64,000 nt of DNA from Nocardioides zeae (GCF_010686755.1 NZ_JAAGXA010000001.1:1-64000); one strand, 5' to 3'. Shown: positions 15,182 to 23,657, numbered from the stretch's first letter. Program-made: numbers and translations. Notes: a model not told the origin generated them from the letters alone.

Positions 15182-16663
15182 GTGGCGTGGATGAGCGACC
15201 TGGTGCGGGACCACACCGACCTCGACGACGACGACCTCGTCTGGCTGCAGCTGCTCATGGCGGACTGGCAGATCGTCGCCGACCTGTCCTTCGCCGACCT
15301 GGTCATGTGGCTGCCGGACCGCGAGGGGCGTGGCTTCTGGGCCGTCGCGCAGATGCGCCCCACGACCGGGCCGACCGCCCTCGTGGACGACGTGGTGGGC
15401 GACTTCGTCGAAGCCGGGCAGCGCCCGCTGCTCGACGGCGCGCTGCGGCACCGCAAGCTGCTGCGCGAGGGCGACCCCGAGTGGCGTGACGACGTGCCCG
15501 TGCGGGTCGAGAGCATCCCCGTCCAGCGCGGGGGCCGCGTCATCGGCGTCATCGCGCGCAGCACCAACCTCCTCGGCGTGCGCACGCCGTCACGCCTCGA
15601 GCTGTCCTACCTCGAGACCGCCTCCGACCTCACGCGCATGATCGCCGGCGGCCAGTTCCCGGTCGCGGGCCAGCGGAGCGCCAACGCCGACTCGCCCCGG
15701 GTCGGCGACGGCTTCGTGCGCGTCGAGGCCGACGGCCGGGTGCGCTACGCCAGTCCCAACGCGCTCTCGGTCTTCCGCCGGCTCGGGCACCGCGGCGACC
15801 TCGTCGGCGTGAACCTGGCCGACCTGACCCGCGCGCTCGTGCCGCCGCGGCGCCGCCCCGACGAGGAGACGCTGTCGGCGGTGCTCGGCGGCCGTGCCCA
15901 CCGGGACACGGAGGTCGCCACCGACGCCGTCGCGATCATCCTGCGCACGATCCCGCTGCGTCCCTACGGCGACCACGTGGGCGCGTTGATCCTGCTCCGC
16001 GACGTCACCGACCTTCGGCGTCGCGACCGCGAGCTGGTCACCAAGGACGCCACGATCCGGGAGATCCACCACCGGGTGAAGAACAACCTGCAGACCGTCG
16101 CGGCCCTGCTGCGCCTGCAGGCGCGCCGCATCGACGAGCCCGCGGCGCGCGCGGCGCTCGGGGAGGCCGTCCGACGCGTGGGGTCGATCGCGATCGTCCA
16201 CGAGACGCTCAGCCAGGTCGTCGAGGAGAACGTCGACTTCGACCAGGTCACGGAGCGGCTGCTGCGGATGGTCGTCGACGTCAGCGCGGCGGGGGAGCGG
16301 ATCGCGGTGCGGACCACGGGTGCCTTCGGCACCATCCCGTCCGAGGTCGCGACGCCGCTGGCGATGGTCGTGACCGAGCTGCTGCAGAACGCGGTCGAGC
16401 ACGGCTTCGGGGCGTTGGACGACCCGGAGGCGTCGGGAACGGTGACAGCGGACGCCCGACGGGTGGAGGGGCGGCTGCGGGTGGTCGTCGAGGACGACGG
16501 GCGGGGGCTGCCGGTGGGCTTCGACCTCGACGGGGGCAGCGGGCTGGGGCTCACCATCGTGCGGACGCTGGTGGAGTCGGAGCTCGGCGGCCGTCTGGAG
16601 CACGGACGTCGCGAGGACGGCCCGGGCTCCCGGTTCGTCGTCGACGTGCCGGTGGAGCAGTGA
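15182..16663 (+). CDS. pdtaS: Sensor histidine kinase PdtaS
   Basis: 493 residues, soluble. The N-terminal GAF-like domain (about 1-150) begins with the family's LMADWQIVADLSFADLVMW; a PAS domain (about 180-290) follows, then the HisKA_2 phosphoacceptor IREIHHRVKNNLQT (His near 303) and an HATPase domain with ELLQNAVEHGFG, DDGRGLP and SGLGLTIV. It lacks membrane segments. In mycobacteria PdtaS phosphorylates PdtaR, an ANTAR antiterminator, and responds to copper and nitric oxide. PdtaR is not in this window. It converges on whiB1, a neighbour also in mycobacteria. GTG 15182 fits the leaderless layout. Confidence 0.93.
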   Translation: MAWMSDLVRDHTDLDDDDLVWLQLLMADWQIVADLSFADLVMWLPDREGRGFWAVAQMRPTTGPTALVDDVVGDFVEAGQRPLLDGALRHRKLLREGDPEWRDDVPVRVESIPVQRGGRVIGVIARSTNLLGVRTPSRLELSYLETASDLTRMIAGGQFPVAGQRSANADSPRVGDGFVRVEADGRVRYASPNALSVFRRLGHRGDLVGVNLADLTRALVPPRRRPDEETLSAVLGGRAHRDTEVATDAVAIILRTIPLRPYGDHVGALILLRDVTDLRRRDRELVTKDATIREIHHRVKNNLQTVAALLRLQARRIDEPAARAALGEAVRRVGSIAIVHETLSQVVEENVDFDQVTERLLRMVVDVSAAGERIAVRTTGAFGTIPSEVATPLAMVVTELLQNAVEHGFGALDDPEASGTVTADARRVEGRLRVVVEDDGRGLPVGFDLDGGSGLGLTIVRTLVESELGGRLEHGRREDGPGSRFVVDVPVEQ

Positions 16664-16708
16664 GCCCCCCGGTGGCGCCCCGGGAGGGGGCGCGACGCCG
16701 GAGGGCTC
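16662..16708. terminator. Bidirectional hairpin between pdtaS and whiB1
   Basis: Nested arms: GAGCCC/GGGCTC outside and GCGCCCC/GGGGCGC inside. It starts within the pdtaS stop codon and ends 15 bases before the whiB1 stop, so it can serve both convergent genes. Confidence 0.5.
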
Positions 16709-16722
16709 GGGAGTGCGGTGGT

Positions 16723-16974
16723 TCAGGCGGTGCGGACGCGGGCGCGCGCCGTGCGACGCTTGAGAGCGCGACGCTCGTCCTCGCTGAGCCCGCCCCAGAC
16801 ACCGTGGTCCTGGCCGGCCTCGAGGGCCCACGCGAGGCACTGCTCGCGCACGTCGCAGCGGCGGCAGACCTGCTTGGCCTCCTCGATCTGGAGGATGGCC
16901 GGGCCGGTGTTGCCGATCGGGAAGAAGAGCTCGGGGTCCTCGTCGAGACACGCCGAGCGGTGACGCCAATCCAT
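16723..16974 (-). CDS. whiB1: Iron-sulfur transcription factor WhiB1
   Basis: 83 residues. The four cluster ligands Cys9, Cys37, Cys40 and Cys46 are spaced as in WhiB proteins (C-x27-C-x2-C-x5-C); the turn GVWGG (58-62) and a basic DNA-binding tail (RRALKRRTARARVR) follow. WhiB1 binds a [4Fe-4S] cluster that reacts with nitric oxide and partners the primary sigma factor. MDWRHRSACLDEDPELFFP is the WhiB1-specific N-terminus. I chose ATG 16974, which has AAAGGA ten bases upstream; the open frame continues further but without homologous sequence. A 221-base upstream region holds the palindrome described separately. Confidence 0.95.
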   Translation of the reverse strand: MDWRHRSACLDEDPELFFPIGNTGPAILQIEEAKQVCRRCDVREQCLAWALEAGQDHGVWGGLSEDERRALKRRTARARVRTA

Positions 16975-17133
16975 GATCGGACAGTCCTTTGCAGTCGGGG
17001 GCAGCGATCGGACCCAGGGCCCGCTCGCAGGTGGAGACGCAGCCGGGCAGCGCGCCGACCGGCGCCCGAACACGTATGGCCTCAACATTGACAAGAAGTG
17101 GACTGCGGCACAAGCCCTTTCGGGGGTCTGGTG

Positions 17134-17149
17134 TGTCACAGGTGTGACA
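17134..17149. promoter_or_regulatory. Palindrome upstream of whiB1 (possible operator)
   Basis: TGTCACA-GG-TGTGACA has perfect seven-base arms. It lies 160 bases upstream of the whiB1 start and 46 bases upstream of the membrane-protein gene. It resembles a CRP half-site pair in the opposite orientation (TCACA..TGTGA rather than TGTGA..TCACA), so I do not assign it to CRP. Function unproven. Confidence 0.4.
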
Positions 17150-17183
17150 TCGGCGTGACTTCTCCGTGTCCTGCTCGTGGTCG

Positions 17184-17189
17184 TAGCCT
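17184..17189 (+). promoter_or_regulatory. -10 element for a leaderless membrane-protein gene
   Basis: TAGCCT, six bases, then GTG 17196; no ribosome binding site. Confidence 0.5.
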
Positions 17190-17195
17190 GGCGCG

Positions 17196-17648
17196 GTGAC
17201 GTCCCCCGACCCCGCCGGCCCCTCCGACCGCACCGCAGCGTCCCTCCCCGGGCCCGTCCCCACGGCGCTCCGCATCGGGGTCGGTGTCATCGCCCTGCAG
17301 GCGCTCGTGGTCGTCGGCTACGCGCTCACCGAGCTCGTGTACGGCGCGGTGGAGCGCTCCGGCACCGCGGTGGCCGTCGCGGTGTTCCTCGGCGCGTACG
17401 GCGTCGGCATCGGGTGGGCCGCCTGGCTCGTGCTGCAGTGCCGCTCGTCGGCGCGGTCGCCCCTCGTGCTGGCCCAGCTCCTGCACCTGGGGCTGGCGTG
17501 GAACATGCGGGACGAGCCGACGACCCTGGCCGCCGTCGTGCTCGCGGTCTCGGCCGTGCTCGCCCTGCTCGCCCTCTTCTGGCGCAGCAGCCACCGGTGG
17601 CTCCTGGCCGGGGATCCCGACGCCGCCGGCCCGTTGCAACGGGTGTAG
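17196..17648 (+). CDS. Small four-helix integral membrane protein, unknown function
   Basis: 150 residues. After a Pro-rich N-terminus, four hydrophobic segments are visible at about 26-48, 57-78, 84-104 and 110-130. A GYALTELVYGAVE loop and the block CRSSARSPLVLAQLLHLGLAWNM contain the most conserved-looking residues. It belongs to a common but uncharacterised actinobacterial membrane family. It stands between the whiB1 control region and the convergent sigF gene, with only 13 bases between the two stop codons. I cannot assign a role. Confidence 0.7.
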   Translation: MTSPDPAGPSDRTAASLPGPVPTALRIGVGVIALQALVVVGYALTELVYGAVERSGTAVAVAVFLGAYGVGIGWAAWLVLQCRSSARSPLVLAQLLHLGLAWNMRDEPTTLAAVVLAVSAVLALLALFWRSSHRWLLAGDPDAAGPLQRV

Positions 17649-17661
17649 GCAGGCCCGACGG

Positions 17662-18606
17662 TCAGTCCTCGGCCTGCAGATTGGTGCGGAGCTGGTCGAG
17701 GGTGCGGGCCAGGAGCCGCGACACGTGCATCTGGGAGACCCCGATCTCGGCGGCGATCTGCGACTGCGTCATGTTCTTGAAGAAGCGCAGCAGCAGGATC
17801 TTCTTCTCGCGCGCGGGCAGCTGGTCGAGCAGCGGCTTGAGCGACTCGCGGATCTCGACGTGCTCGAGCCCCTCGTCGTCGACCCCGATGGTGTCGAGCA
17901 TGGTCATCGTGGAGTCGTCGCTGTTGTCGGTCGCGTCGAGGGAGAGCGTCGAGTAGGCGTTGCTCGACTCGATGCCCTCGACGATCTCCTCGCTGCTGCA
18001 GCCGATCGCCTCGGCGAGCTCGCTCACCGTGGGGGAGCGACCGAGCCGCTGCGTGAGCTCCGCGGTGGTGGCGCTGATCTGCATGCGCAGCTCCTGCAGC
18101 CGCCGGGGCACGCGGATGGCCCAGCCCTTGTCGCGGAAGTAGCGCTTGATCTCGCCGATGATGGTCGGCGTCGCGTACGTCGAGAACTCGACCCCGCGCT
18201 CCGTGTCGAAGCGGTCGATCGACTTGAGCAGCCCGATCGTGCCCACCTGCACGAGGTCCTCGAACGGCTCGCCCCGGTTGCGGAAGCGACGGGCGCAGTG
18301 CTCGACCAGCGGCAGGTGCAGGTGCACCAGGTTGTCGCGGGCCTCCTGGCGGGTCGCCTCGCCCGAGAGCTCGTGGCGGAGGTCGGCGAAGAGCGCTGCG
18401 CTGCGCGCCCGCGTCTGCTCGATGCCGATCGCGCGCGCGTCCGGCTCCGGTCCGGTGACCGGCTCCGGCGCAGCGCCGCCGCCGGCCTCGGTCATGGAGG
18501 CGACGACCTCGGCGACGAGCGCGGCGTCTGCCGCGGCCGGCGCCTGCGGAGCGTCGGGGTCGGTCTCGCTGGGCTGGTCGGGGCGACCGGGGAGGGCGGG
18601 GGTCAT
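17662..18606 (-). CDS. sigF: RNA polymerase sigma factor, SigF/SigB family
   Basis: 314 residues. Regions are visible in order: region 1.2/2 (LPLVEHCARRFRNRGEPFEDLVQVGTIGLLKSIDRFD, then FSTYATPTIIGEIKRYFRDKGWAIRVPRR), region 3 (LTQRLGRSPTVSELAEAIG) and region 4 (LPAREKKILLLRFFKNMTQSQIAAEIGVSQMHVSRLLARTLDQLR). This is a stress/stationary-phase group 3 sigma factor. The N-terminal 75 residues are acidic, Ala/Pro-rich and probably disordered. Its ATG lies one base after the stop of the anti-sigma gene (TGA-G-ATG), giving coupled synthesis. No anti-anti-sigma gene is seen nearby. Confidence 0.93.
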   Translation of the reverse strand: MTPALPGRPDQPSETDPDAPQAPAAADAALVAEVVASMTEAGGGAAPEPVTGPEPDARAIGIEQTRARSAALFADLRHELSGEATRQEARDNLVHLHLPLVEHCARRFRNRGEPFEDLVQVGTIGLLKSIDRFDTERGVEFSTYATPTIIGEIKRYFRDKGWAIRVPRRLQELRMQISATTAELTQRLGRSPTVSELAEAIGCSSEEIVEGIESSNAYSTLSLDATDNSDDSTMTMLDTIGVDDEGLEHVEIRESLKPLLDQLPAREKKILLLRFFKNMTQSQIAAEIGVSQMHVSRLLARTLDQLRTNLQAED

Positions 18607-18607
18607 C

Positions 18608-19018
18608 TCAGAGGTCGGTGCCGGAGACGATCGTGAGGCGCACCGTGAACGAGTCCGCCGTGGTGACCTCCTCGGCCGAGGTGGCGATGGTGGTGAGGAC
18701 CTGCCAGGCGAAGCTCTCGTAGTTGGGCTCGGGCGCGGTCGAGGTGGTGACGCTGACCTCGACGGTGAGCGCTCGGTCGCCGAGGTGGAACGCGCAGTGG
18801 AGGTCGCTCTCGGGATCCGCCTCCGGAAGCACGAGCGCCGTGGCCTCGCCGACGGCCATGCGCAGGTCCTCGATGTCCTCGATCGTGAAGTCGAGGCGCG
18901 CGGCCAGCCCGGCGGCGGTCGTGCGGAGCACCGACACGAAGGCCCCGTCGGCCGGCAGTCGCAGCTCGACGTCCGCACGGCCCGTGGGGAAGGTGGGCGC
19001 CGCACCGGGCACGGTCAT
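18608..19018 (-). CDS. rsbW: Anti-sigma factor, RsbW-type GHKL kinase
   Basis: 136 residues with a degenerate HATPase (GHKL) domain. FTIEDIEDLRMAVGEATALVL (about 49-69) is the N-box-like helix of RsbW/SpoIIAB proteins, and FAWQVLTTIATSAEEVTTADSFTVRLTI closes the fold. The family binds its sigma factor and is freed by an unphosphorylated anti-anti-sigma protein. The classic second ATP motif (GxGLG) is not clear, so kinase activity is uncertain. ATG 19018 follows GGAAGGA by eight bases; an open frame extends upstream into the intergenic hairpin without homologous sequence. Confidence 0.85.
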   Translation of the reverse strand: MTVPGAAPTFPTGRADVELRLPADGAFVSVLRTTAAGLAARLDFTIEDIEDLRMAVGEATALVLPEADPESDLHCAFHLGDRALTVEVSVTTSTAPEPNYESFAWQVLTTIATSAEEVTTADSFTVRLTIVSGTDL

Positions 19019-19095
19019 GGGGAGCGTCCTTCCGAAGGGCGACGAGGTCCCGGCCGACTCTAGGACATCGGGCACAGGGCCGTCGGAGCGGCCGC

Positions 19096-19160
19096 CCCCT
19101 CCCGGGACGTCATGCGGAGCGCTGGCCGGGGCCACCGCTCCGCATGACGTCCGGGAGGGG
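19096..19160. terminator. Large hairpin after serA
   Basis: About 25-base arms with a single one-base bulge and a loop of about 14 bases. The stem contains ACGTCATGCG/CGCATGACGT, identical to the outer arms of the palindrome at 2235-2278. It lies between serA and rsbW, both on the minus strand, and should end serA transcription. Confidence 0.75.
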
Positions 19161-19176
19161 TTCGGGGACGAGGCGG

Positions 19177-20385
19177 TCAGACGACCTGGTTCGGCACCCA
19201 GGTGCGCACCCACCGGGTGTTGGCGTCGGCACGCAGCTTGTCGAGCGTGTCCTCGGGCGTCGTGGAGTCGACGTCCGTCACGACGTACCCCAGCTCCCCG
19301 GCGGTCGCCAGGGCCTGCGCCGTGATGTTGCCGGTGGTCGCGAGCGTCTGGTTGAGGCGGGCGAGCACGCCGGGGGCGTTCTCGTGGAGCAGGCCCACCC
19401 GGGTGCCGACGGTCAGCGGCGCCGGCTGGACGCCCGGCAGGTTGACCGAGAGCGCCGTGCTGCCCTGGCGCACGAAGCCGGTGAGCTTGCCGGCGACGAA
19501 ACGACCGATCTCCTCCTGCGCCTCGAGGGTCGAGGCGCCCACGTGGGGCGTGAGGATGACGTTGTCGAGGCCGCGGAGCACCGACTCGAACGTGTCGCCC
19601 TGCGCCTTCGGCTCGATCGGGAAGACGTCGATGGCCGCTCCCGCGATGTGACCGGACAGGATGTTGTCGCGCAGGGCCACGTCGTCGACGACCATGCCGC
19701 GGGAGGCGTTGATGAACAGCGCCCGGGGCTTCATCGCCGCGAACTGCTCGGCGCCGAAGAGGCCGGCGTTGCCGGGCCGTCCGTCGACGTGGAGGCTCAC
19801 CACGTCGGCGTGCGCGAGCAGCTCGTCCATGGAGCGCATGCGCCGCGCGTTGCCGTGGGCGGGGCGGTCGGCGATGTCGTAGAACACCACGCGCATGCCG
19901 AGGGCCTCGGCGACGTTGGACAGCTGGGTGCCGATGTTGCCGTAGCCGATGATGCCGAGCGTGCGGCCCCGCACCTCGTGGCTGCCCTTCGCGGACTTGT
20001 CCCAGATGCCGTTGTGGAGGCGCTCGGTCTTCTCCGTGAGTCGCCGGGCCAGCGCCAGGATCTCGGCGATGACGAGCTCGACGACGCTGCGCGAGTTCGA
20101 GTACGGCGCGTTGAAGACCGGGAGCCCGCGCTCGGCCGCCGCGGTCAGCGCGACCTGGTTGGTGCCGATGCAGAAGCAGCCGACGGCCTGCAGGTGCGGC
20201 ACCGCGTCGAGGACGCGCTCGGTGACCCGTGTGTTGGACCGGATCCCGAGGAGCTCCACACCGTCGAGCGCGGCGATCAGGTCGTCCTCGTCGAGCGAGC
20301 CCGGCCGACGGAGCACCTCGATCCCGGCGTCGTCGAAAACCTCCTGCGAGGAGGTGTGGATGTCTTCGAGCAGCAGCGCCTTCAT
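19177..20385 (-). CDS. serA: D-3-phosphoglycerate dehydrogenase
   Basis: 402 residues. It oxidises 3-phosphoglycerate to 3-phosphohydroxypyruvate, the first step of serine synthesis. NAD-binding signature GIIGYGNIGTQLSNVAEALGM (about 144-164); catalytic Arg in INASRG, Glu near PIEPKAQG and His in TPHVGAST. The length and the C-terminal ACT domain (GLLHENAPGVLARLNQTLATTGNITAQ) match the E. coli-type enzyme with serine feedback, not the longer mycobacterial form with an intervening domain. It is preceded by a weak GGAAGA. It stands alone, ended by the hairpin downstream. Confidence 0.93.
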   Translation of the reverse strand: MKALLLEDIHTSSQEVFDDAGIEVLRRPGSLDEDDLIAALDGVELLGIRSNTRVTERVLDAVPHLQAVGCFCIGTNQVALTAAAERGLPVFNAPYSNSRSVVELVIAEILALARRLTEKTERLHNGIWDKSAKGSHEVRGRTLGIIGYGNIGTQLSNVAEALGMRVVFYDIADRPAHGNARRMRSMDELLAHADVVSLHVDGRPGNAGLFGAEQFAAMKPRALFINASRGMVVDDVALRDNILSGHIAGAAIDVFPIEPKAQGDTFESVLRGLDNVILTPHVGASTLEAQEEIGRFVAGKLTGFVRQGSTALSVNLPGVQPAPLTVGTRVGLLHENAPGVLARLNQTLATTGNITAQALATAGELGYVVTDVDSTTPEDTLDKLRADANTRWVRTWVPNQVV

Positions 20386-20495
20386 CAGTCTTCCGTCGTC
20401 GGGGGCACGGGGGCGGAGGCGGCCGTCACGGCCGTCGTCCGAGCACCGAATCTAATCTCTTCGCCCGCGGATCTGTTCCTCGGGCCGAGGGATGG

Positions 20496-21296
20496 TCAGC
20501 CGAGGTCGCGTCGCAGGGTGGTGAGCCGGCCCACGAGGGCGAAACCCGCGGCGTACGCCAGCATCACGAGGGCCGCGGCCCACCGCGGCAGCAGCTCGCC
20601 GTCACCGAGCTGCCCGAAGAAGCTGGAACCGATGAGCCCGTCGGCCGCGGCGCCCGGGAGGAACACCGCGACCCGACCGAGGCCGTCGATGGCGCCGAGC
20701 GCCACGCGGGCGATCGGCTCCACGAACTGCGTGAACACGAGGATGACGACGATGGCGGCGACCTGCTGGGTGAGCACGGCGCCGAAGCCGGTGCCGATCA
20801 CGGTCCACAGCACCGTCGCGACGACGGTGAGCCCGAGGACCCGCCACACGTCGCCGCTGCCGAGGTGGGCGCCGTCTCCCTGCCAGGCGAGCACGGGGGC
20901 CGCCGTGGCGACGATGCCCACGGTGCCGGCCAGGCCGTAGACGAGGCCGAGCGGCACGCTGACGACCAGCTTCGCCAGCAGCACGACCGTGCGGCGCGGC
21001 TCGACCAGGAGGGTCTGCGCGATCGTGCGGTGGCGGAACTCACCGGTCACGAGGAGGCTGCCGGCGAGGAGCGGGAAGGCGTAGCCGACCGCGTTGACGA
21101 GCCCGTAGACGGTCGTCGCCGCCGCCTCGCCCTCGACGGGGGCGACGGCGGCCGTGGAGTCGCCCGCGGCGACGGTGAGCGAGAACGCCATCACGGCGCC
21201 GATGAAGGCCAGGTAGCCGAACATGGCCAGCGCCAGCACCCACCACATCCGGGTGCTCGTCAGCTTGGTGAGCTCCGAGCGGATCGCCGCGCCCAT
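20496..21296 (-). CDS. ABC exporter permease subunit
   Basis: 266 residues with six hydrophobic helices. The N-terminus AIRSELTKLTSTRMWWVLALAMFGYLAF is typical of ABC-2 type permeases (Nat/YhaP-like), and a short cytoplasmic loop EFRHRTIAQTLLVEPRR follows helix 2. Substrate unknown. Its ATG overlaps the last base of the ATPase stop (TGATG), so the two are produced together and presumably form a 2+2 exporter. The TetR gene on the same strand is immediately upstream of the pair. Confidence 0.85.
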   Translation of the reverse strand: MGAAIRSELTKLTSTRMWWVLALAMFGYLAFIGAVMAFSLTVAAGDSTAAVAPVEGEAAATTVYGLVNAVGYAFPLLAGSLLVTGEFRHRTIAQTLLVEPRRTVVLLAKLVVSVPLGLVYGLAGTVGIVATAAPVLAWQGDGAHLGSGDVWRVLGLTVVATVLWTVIGTGFGAVLTQQVAAIVVILVFTQFVEPIARVALGAIDGLGRVAVFLPGAAADGLIGSSFFGQLGDGELLPRWAAALVMLAYAAGFALVGRLTTLRRDLG

Positions 21297-22261
21297 CAGC
21301 GGACCGCCGCCGGGTGCGGAGCCGTGGCCGACGGCGCCGAGGTGGGCGACGTGAGGCGCAGGAAGACCTCCTCGAGGTCGACGTCGCGGGGCTCGAGCCG
21401 GTGGAGCGGCACACCGGCCGCGAAGGCCGCGTCGCCGACCTGCGCGGCCGCCACGTCGTGCACCAGCAGGCCGGACTCGTGCGGCGCCACGCGCCACGCC
21501 TGGTGGGCGACGAGCCGCCCGAGGGCGGCGCCGTCCGGGGAGGAGACGTACGTCGCGACGGCGGCCAGGTCGGCCAGCGAGGCCAGCGAGGACGCGTGCA
21601 CCAGGCGGCCGCGCGCGACGATCACGACGTCGTCCACGGTGTGCTGCACCTCGCGCAGGGCGTGGCTCGACACCAGGACGGTGCGACCCTCGGCCGCGAA
21701 CTGGCGGAGCAGGTGACGGAGCCACACGATGCCCTGCGGGTCGAGCCCGTTGGCGGGTTCGTCGAGCACGATGACGGGCGGGTCGCCGAGCAACGCGGTC
21801 GCGAGGCCGAGGCGCTGCCGCATGCCCATCGAGTACCCGCCGACCCGGCGGTGCTCGGCGCCCTCGAGCCCGACGAGCGCGACCAGCTCGCGGCACCGGG
21901 CGGCGCCGACGCCGCAGGGCGCGGCGAAGGAGCGCAGGTGGTCCATGCCGCTGCGACCGGGGTGGAACCCGGGCTCCAGCGAGCTGCCGACGACGGTGGC
22001 GGGTCGCCGGTGCTCCCGGTAGGTGCGACCGCCGATGAGGGCCCGCCCCGCGGTCGGCTCGGCCAGGCCGAGCAGCATCCGGATGGTGGTGGTCTTCCCG
22101 GCCCCGTTGGGGCCGAGGAACCCGGTCACCGCGCCGGGTCGCACGGTGAAGCTGAGGCCGTCCACCGCGGGCAGCCCGCCGTAGACCTTGGTGAGCGCCT
22201 CGACCTCGATGGCCGGCGCGGACGGTGTGCTGGTGGTGCTCGTGCTGGTGGTCGACGTCAT
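21296..22261 (-). CDS. ABC exporter ATP-binding subunit
   Basis: 321 residues. Walker A GPNGAGKTT (about 46-54), the signature GYSMGMRQRLGLATALL (a YSMGM variant of LSGGQ, usual in this exporter class), Walker B VIVLDEPANGLDP and the switch His in SSHALRE are all intact. The C-terminal 80 residues have the extension of multidrug/antibiotic exporter ATPases (about 230-300). An N-terminal Ser/Thr-rich leader of about 15 residues seems disordered. The start at ATG 22261 follows GGAAGGAG by ten bases. Confidence 0.9.
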   Translation of the reverse strand: MTSTTSTSTTSTPSAPAIEVEALTKVYGGLPAVDGLSFTVRPGAVTGFLGPNGAGKTTTIRMLLGLAEPTAGRALIGGRTYREHRRPATVVGSSLEPGFHPGRSGMDHLRSFAAPCGVGAARCRELVALVGLEGAEHRRVGGYSMGMRQRLGLATALLGDPPVIVLDEPANGLDPQGIVWLRHLLRQFAAEGRTVLVSSHALREVQHTVDDVVIVARGRLVHASSLASLADLAAVATYVSSPDGAALGRLVAHQAWRVAPHESGLLVHDVAAAQVGDAAFAAGVPLHRLEPRDVDLEEVFLRLTSPTSAPSATAPHPAAVR

Positions 22262-22314
22262 CGTCGGGTGGCTCCTTCCCCCGGGTGGTGTGCCGGGTCC
22301 ACCCTCGCAGGCCG

Positions 22315-22962
22315 TCAGGCCAGGTCGAAGACCAGGTGGTCGAGCGCTCGGCGCACCCACGCGCCGTACTTCTCCCGCGTCCAGCCGTGGCGCTCCACGT
22401 AGCGGTGGTAGATCTCCGCCGACGCCACGACGTTCCAGGCGCAGGCGCGGTCCGCGGCGGGGACGTCGCCGGTGAGCAGCCCCCGCTCGGCGGCCCAGGC
22501 CACCCCCGCCGCGCACGCGTCGTCGTCCCGGGCGGAGACCGTGTCGTACGCCGCCGCCGCCTCGGGGTCGGTGCTCGCGGCGTCGCGGAGCGCGAACCAC
22601 AGCCGGACGGAGCGGGCGTGGTGGTCGGCCAGCCACGCGACGTACGTCGTCAGGGCCTCCTCGGTCGGCAGCGCCATGATCTCCCGGAACGACGGCTCGT
22701 CGGTGATCGGCCGGAGGTCGCCGTGGTCGCTGCTCGTGCGCTGGTAGGCCTCGACGAGGAGGTGCGCCTTCGTGCCAGACAGGTTGACGCGCGGCACGGA
22801 CACCCCGGCCGCCTCCGCGATGGCGGCGAGCGTGGTCGCCTGGTAGCCGAGCGTCGCGAACAGCTCGCGGGCGCTGGCGATGATGCGGCCGTGGGTCGCC
22901 TCGAGGGCGGCGGTGCGCAGCGGCGACACGTAGCGCCGGCGCGGGCGGTCGGGATCGTTCAC
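22315..22962 (-). CDS. TetR family regulator beside the ABC exporter
   Basis: 215 residues. The N-terminal helix-turn-helix reads RIIASARELFATLGYQATTLAAIAEAAGVSVPRVNLSGTKAHLL (about 26-70), with an unusual VNLSGTKAHL in place of the common Y-x-YF-x-SKE-x-L recognition/exit segment. The C-terminal helical domain should bind ligand. It lies 53 bases upstream of the ATPase gene, same strand, and probably regulates it. GTG 22962 (VNDPDRPRRR) has GAGGT seven bases upstream. Effector unknown. Confidence 0.8.
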   Translation of the reverse strand: MNDPDRPRRRYVSPLRTAALEATHGRIIASARELFATLGYQATTLAAIAEAAGVSVPRVNLSGTKAHLLVEAYQRTSSDHGDLRPITDEPSFREIMALPTEEALTTYVAWLADHHARSVRLWFALRDAASTDPEAAAAYDTVSARDDDACAAGVAWAAERGLLTGDVPAADRACAWNVVASAEIYHRYVERHGWTREKYGAWVRRALDHLVFDLA

Positions 22963-23063
22963 CGCGGGGACCTCGGATCGGCTCGAGTGCGCGGCGGCAC
23001 GGCTGTGCCGCAGGGGCACGCTACTCCTGCGCAACGTCGTCCGCGCGGGCTTCGGTGAGCGCT

Positions 23064-23657
23064 TCACCCGGGGACGCGGGCGGCCGTCGCGCGCCGGCGG
23101 TACCGGCGCAGCAGACCGGGCAGCACCCCGACCGCCAGCACGACGAGGACCACGACCGCGAGGGCGACGGTCGGGTCGGGCACGAGCCAGTTGCCGAGCA
23201 CGCCGACGGCGGCGTACGCCACCGACCACAGCGCGGCGGCAGCCACGTTCGCCGAGGCGAACCGGGCGGTGGGGTAGCCGCCGAGCGCGGCGACCAGCAG
23301 CACCGGGATCCGGCCACCGGGGACGAGGCGGGAGAGCAGCAGCGAGCGCACCTCGTTGCGCTCCAAGCGGGCGCGGAGGCGGCGCAGCGCGCCGTCGGGG
23401 TCCTCGGCGTGGAGCCAGCCGACGCGCTGGGCCAGCGGCGTGCCGGCCCGGCGGAGCACGACGTAGGTGACGAGGTCGCCGGTGTAGGCGCCCGCGGCGC
23501 CGACCGCGACGACGAGCACGATCTCCCAGGGCCGCTCCACCGCCGCCAGCACGGCCGCGGCGCTCACGAGCGCCCCGGTGGGGACGACCGGGACGACCGC
23601 TCCGAGGCTGACCAGCGCGTAGAGGCCGAGGAGGCCGCCGATCCCGAGGTCCGTCAC
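23064..23657 (-). CDS. DedA/SNARE-associated family membrane protein
   Basis: 197 residues. DedA landmarks: GAAGAYTGDLVTYVVLRRAG (about 53-72, acidic residue of the re-entrant loop) and LLSRLVPGGRIPVLLVAALGGYPTARFASANVAAAALWSVAYAAVGVLG (about 106-155, with the conserved Arg and Pro-Gly). DedA proteins move undecaprenyl phosphate or phospholipid between leaflets. The GTG start overlaps the stop of the metallo-hydrolase (GTGA), making it the last gene of a tightly coupled three-gene set. Confidence 0.88.
   Translation of the reverse strand: MTDLGIGGLLGLYALVSLGAVVPVVPTGALVSAAAVLAAVERPWEIVLVVAVGAAGAYTGDLVTYVVLRRAGTPLAQRVGWLHAEDPDGALRRLRARLERNEVRSLLLSRLVPGGRIPVLLVAALGGYPTARFASANVAAAALWSVAYAAVGVLGNWLVPDPTVALAVVVLVVLAVGVLPGLLRRYRRRATAARVPG

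Noticed and set aside
17134..17149. CRP/GlxR site upstream of whiB1
   Set aside because: Half-sites are in the opposite orientation to TGTGA-N6-TCACA; kept only as an unassigned palindrome.
19019..19075. SigF-dependent autoregulatory promoter before rsbW-sigF
   Set aside because: No GTTT-N15/16-GGGTAT-like pair found; only a lone TAGAGT near 19060 without a convincing -35.
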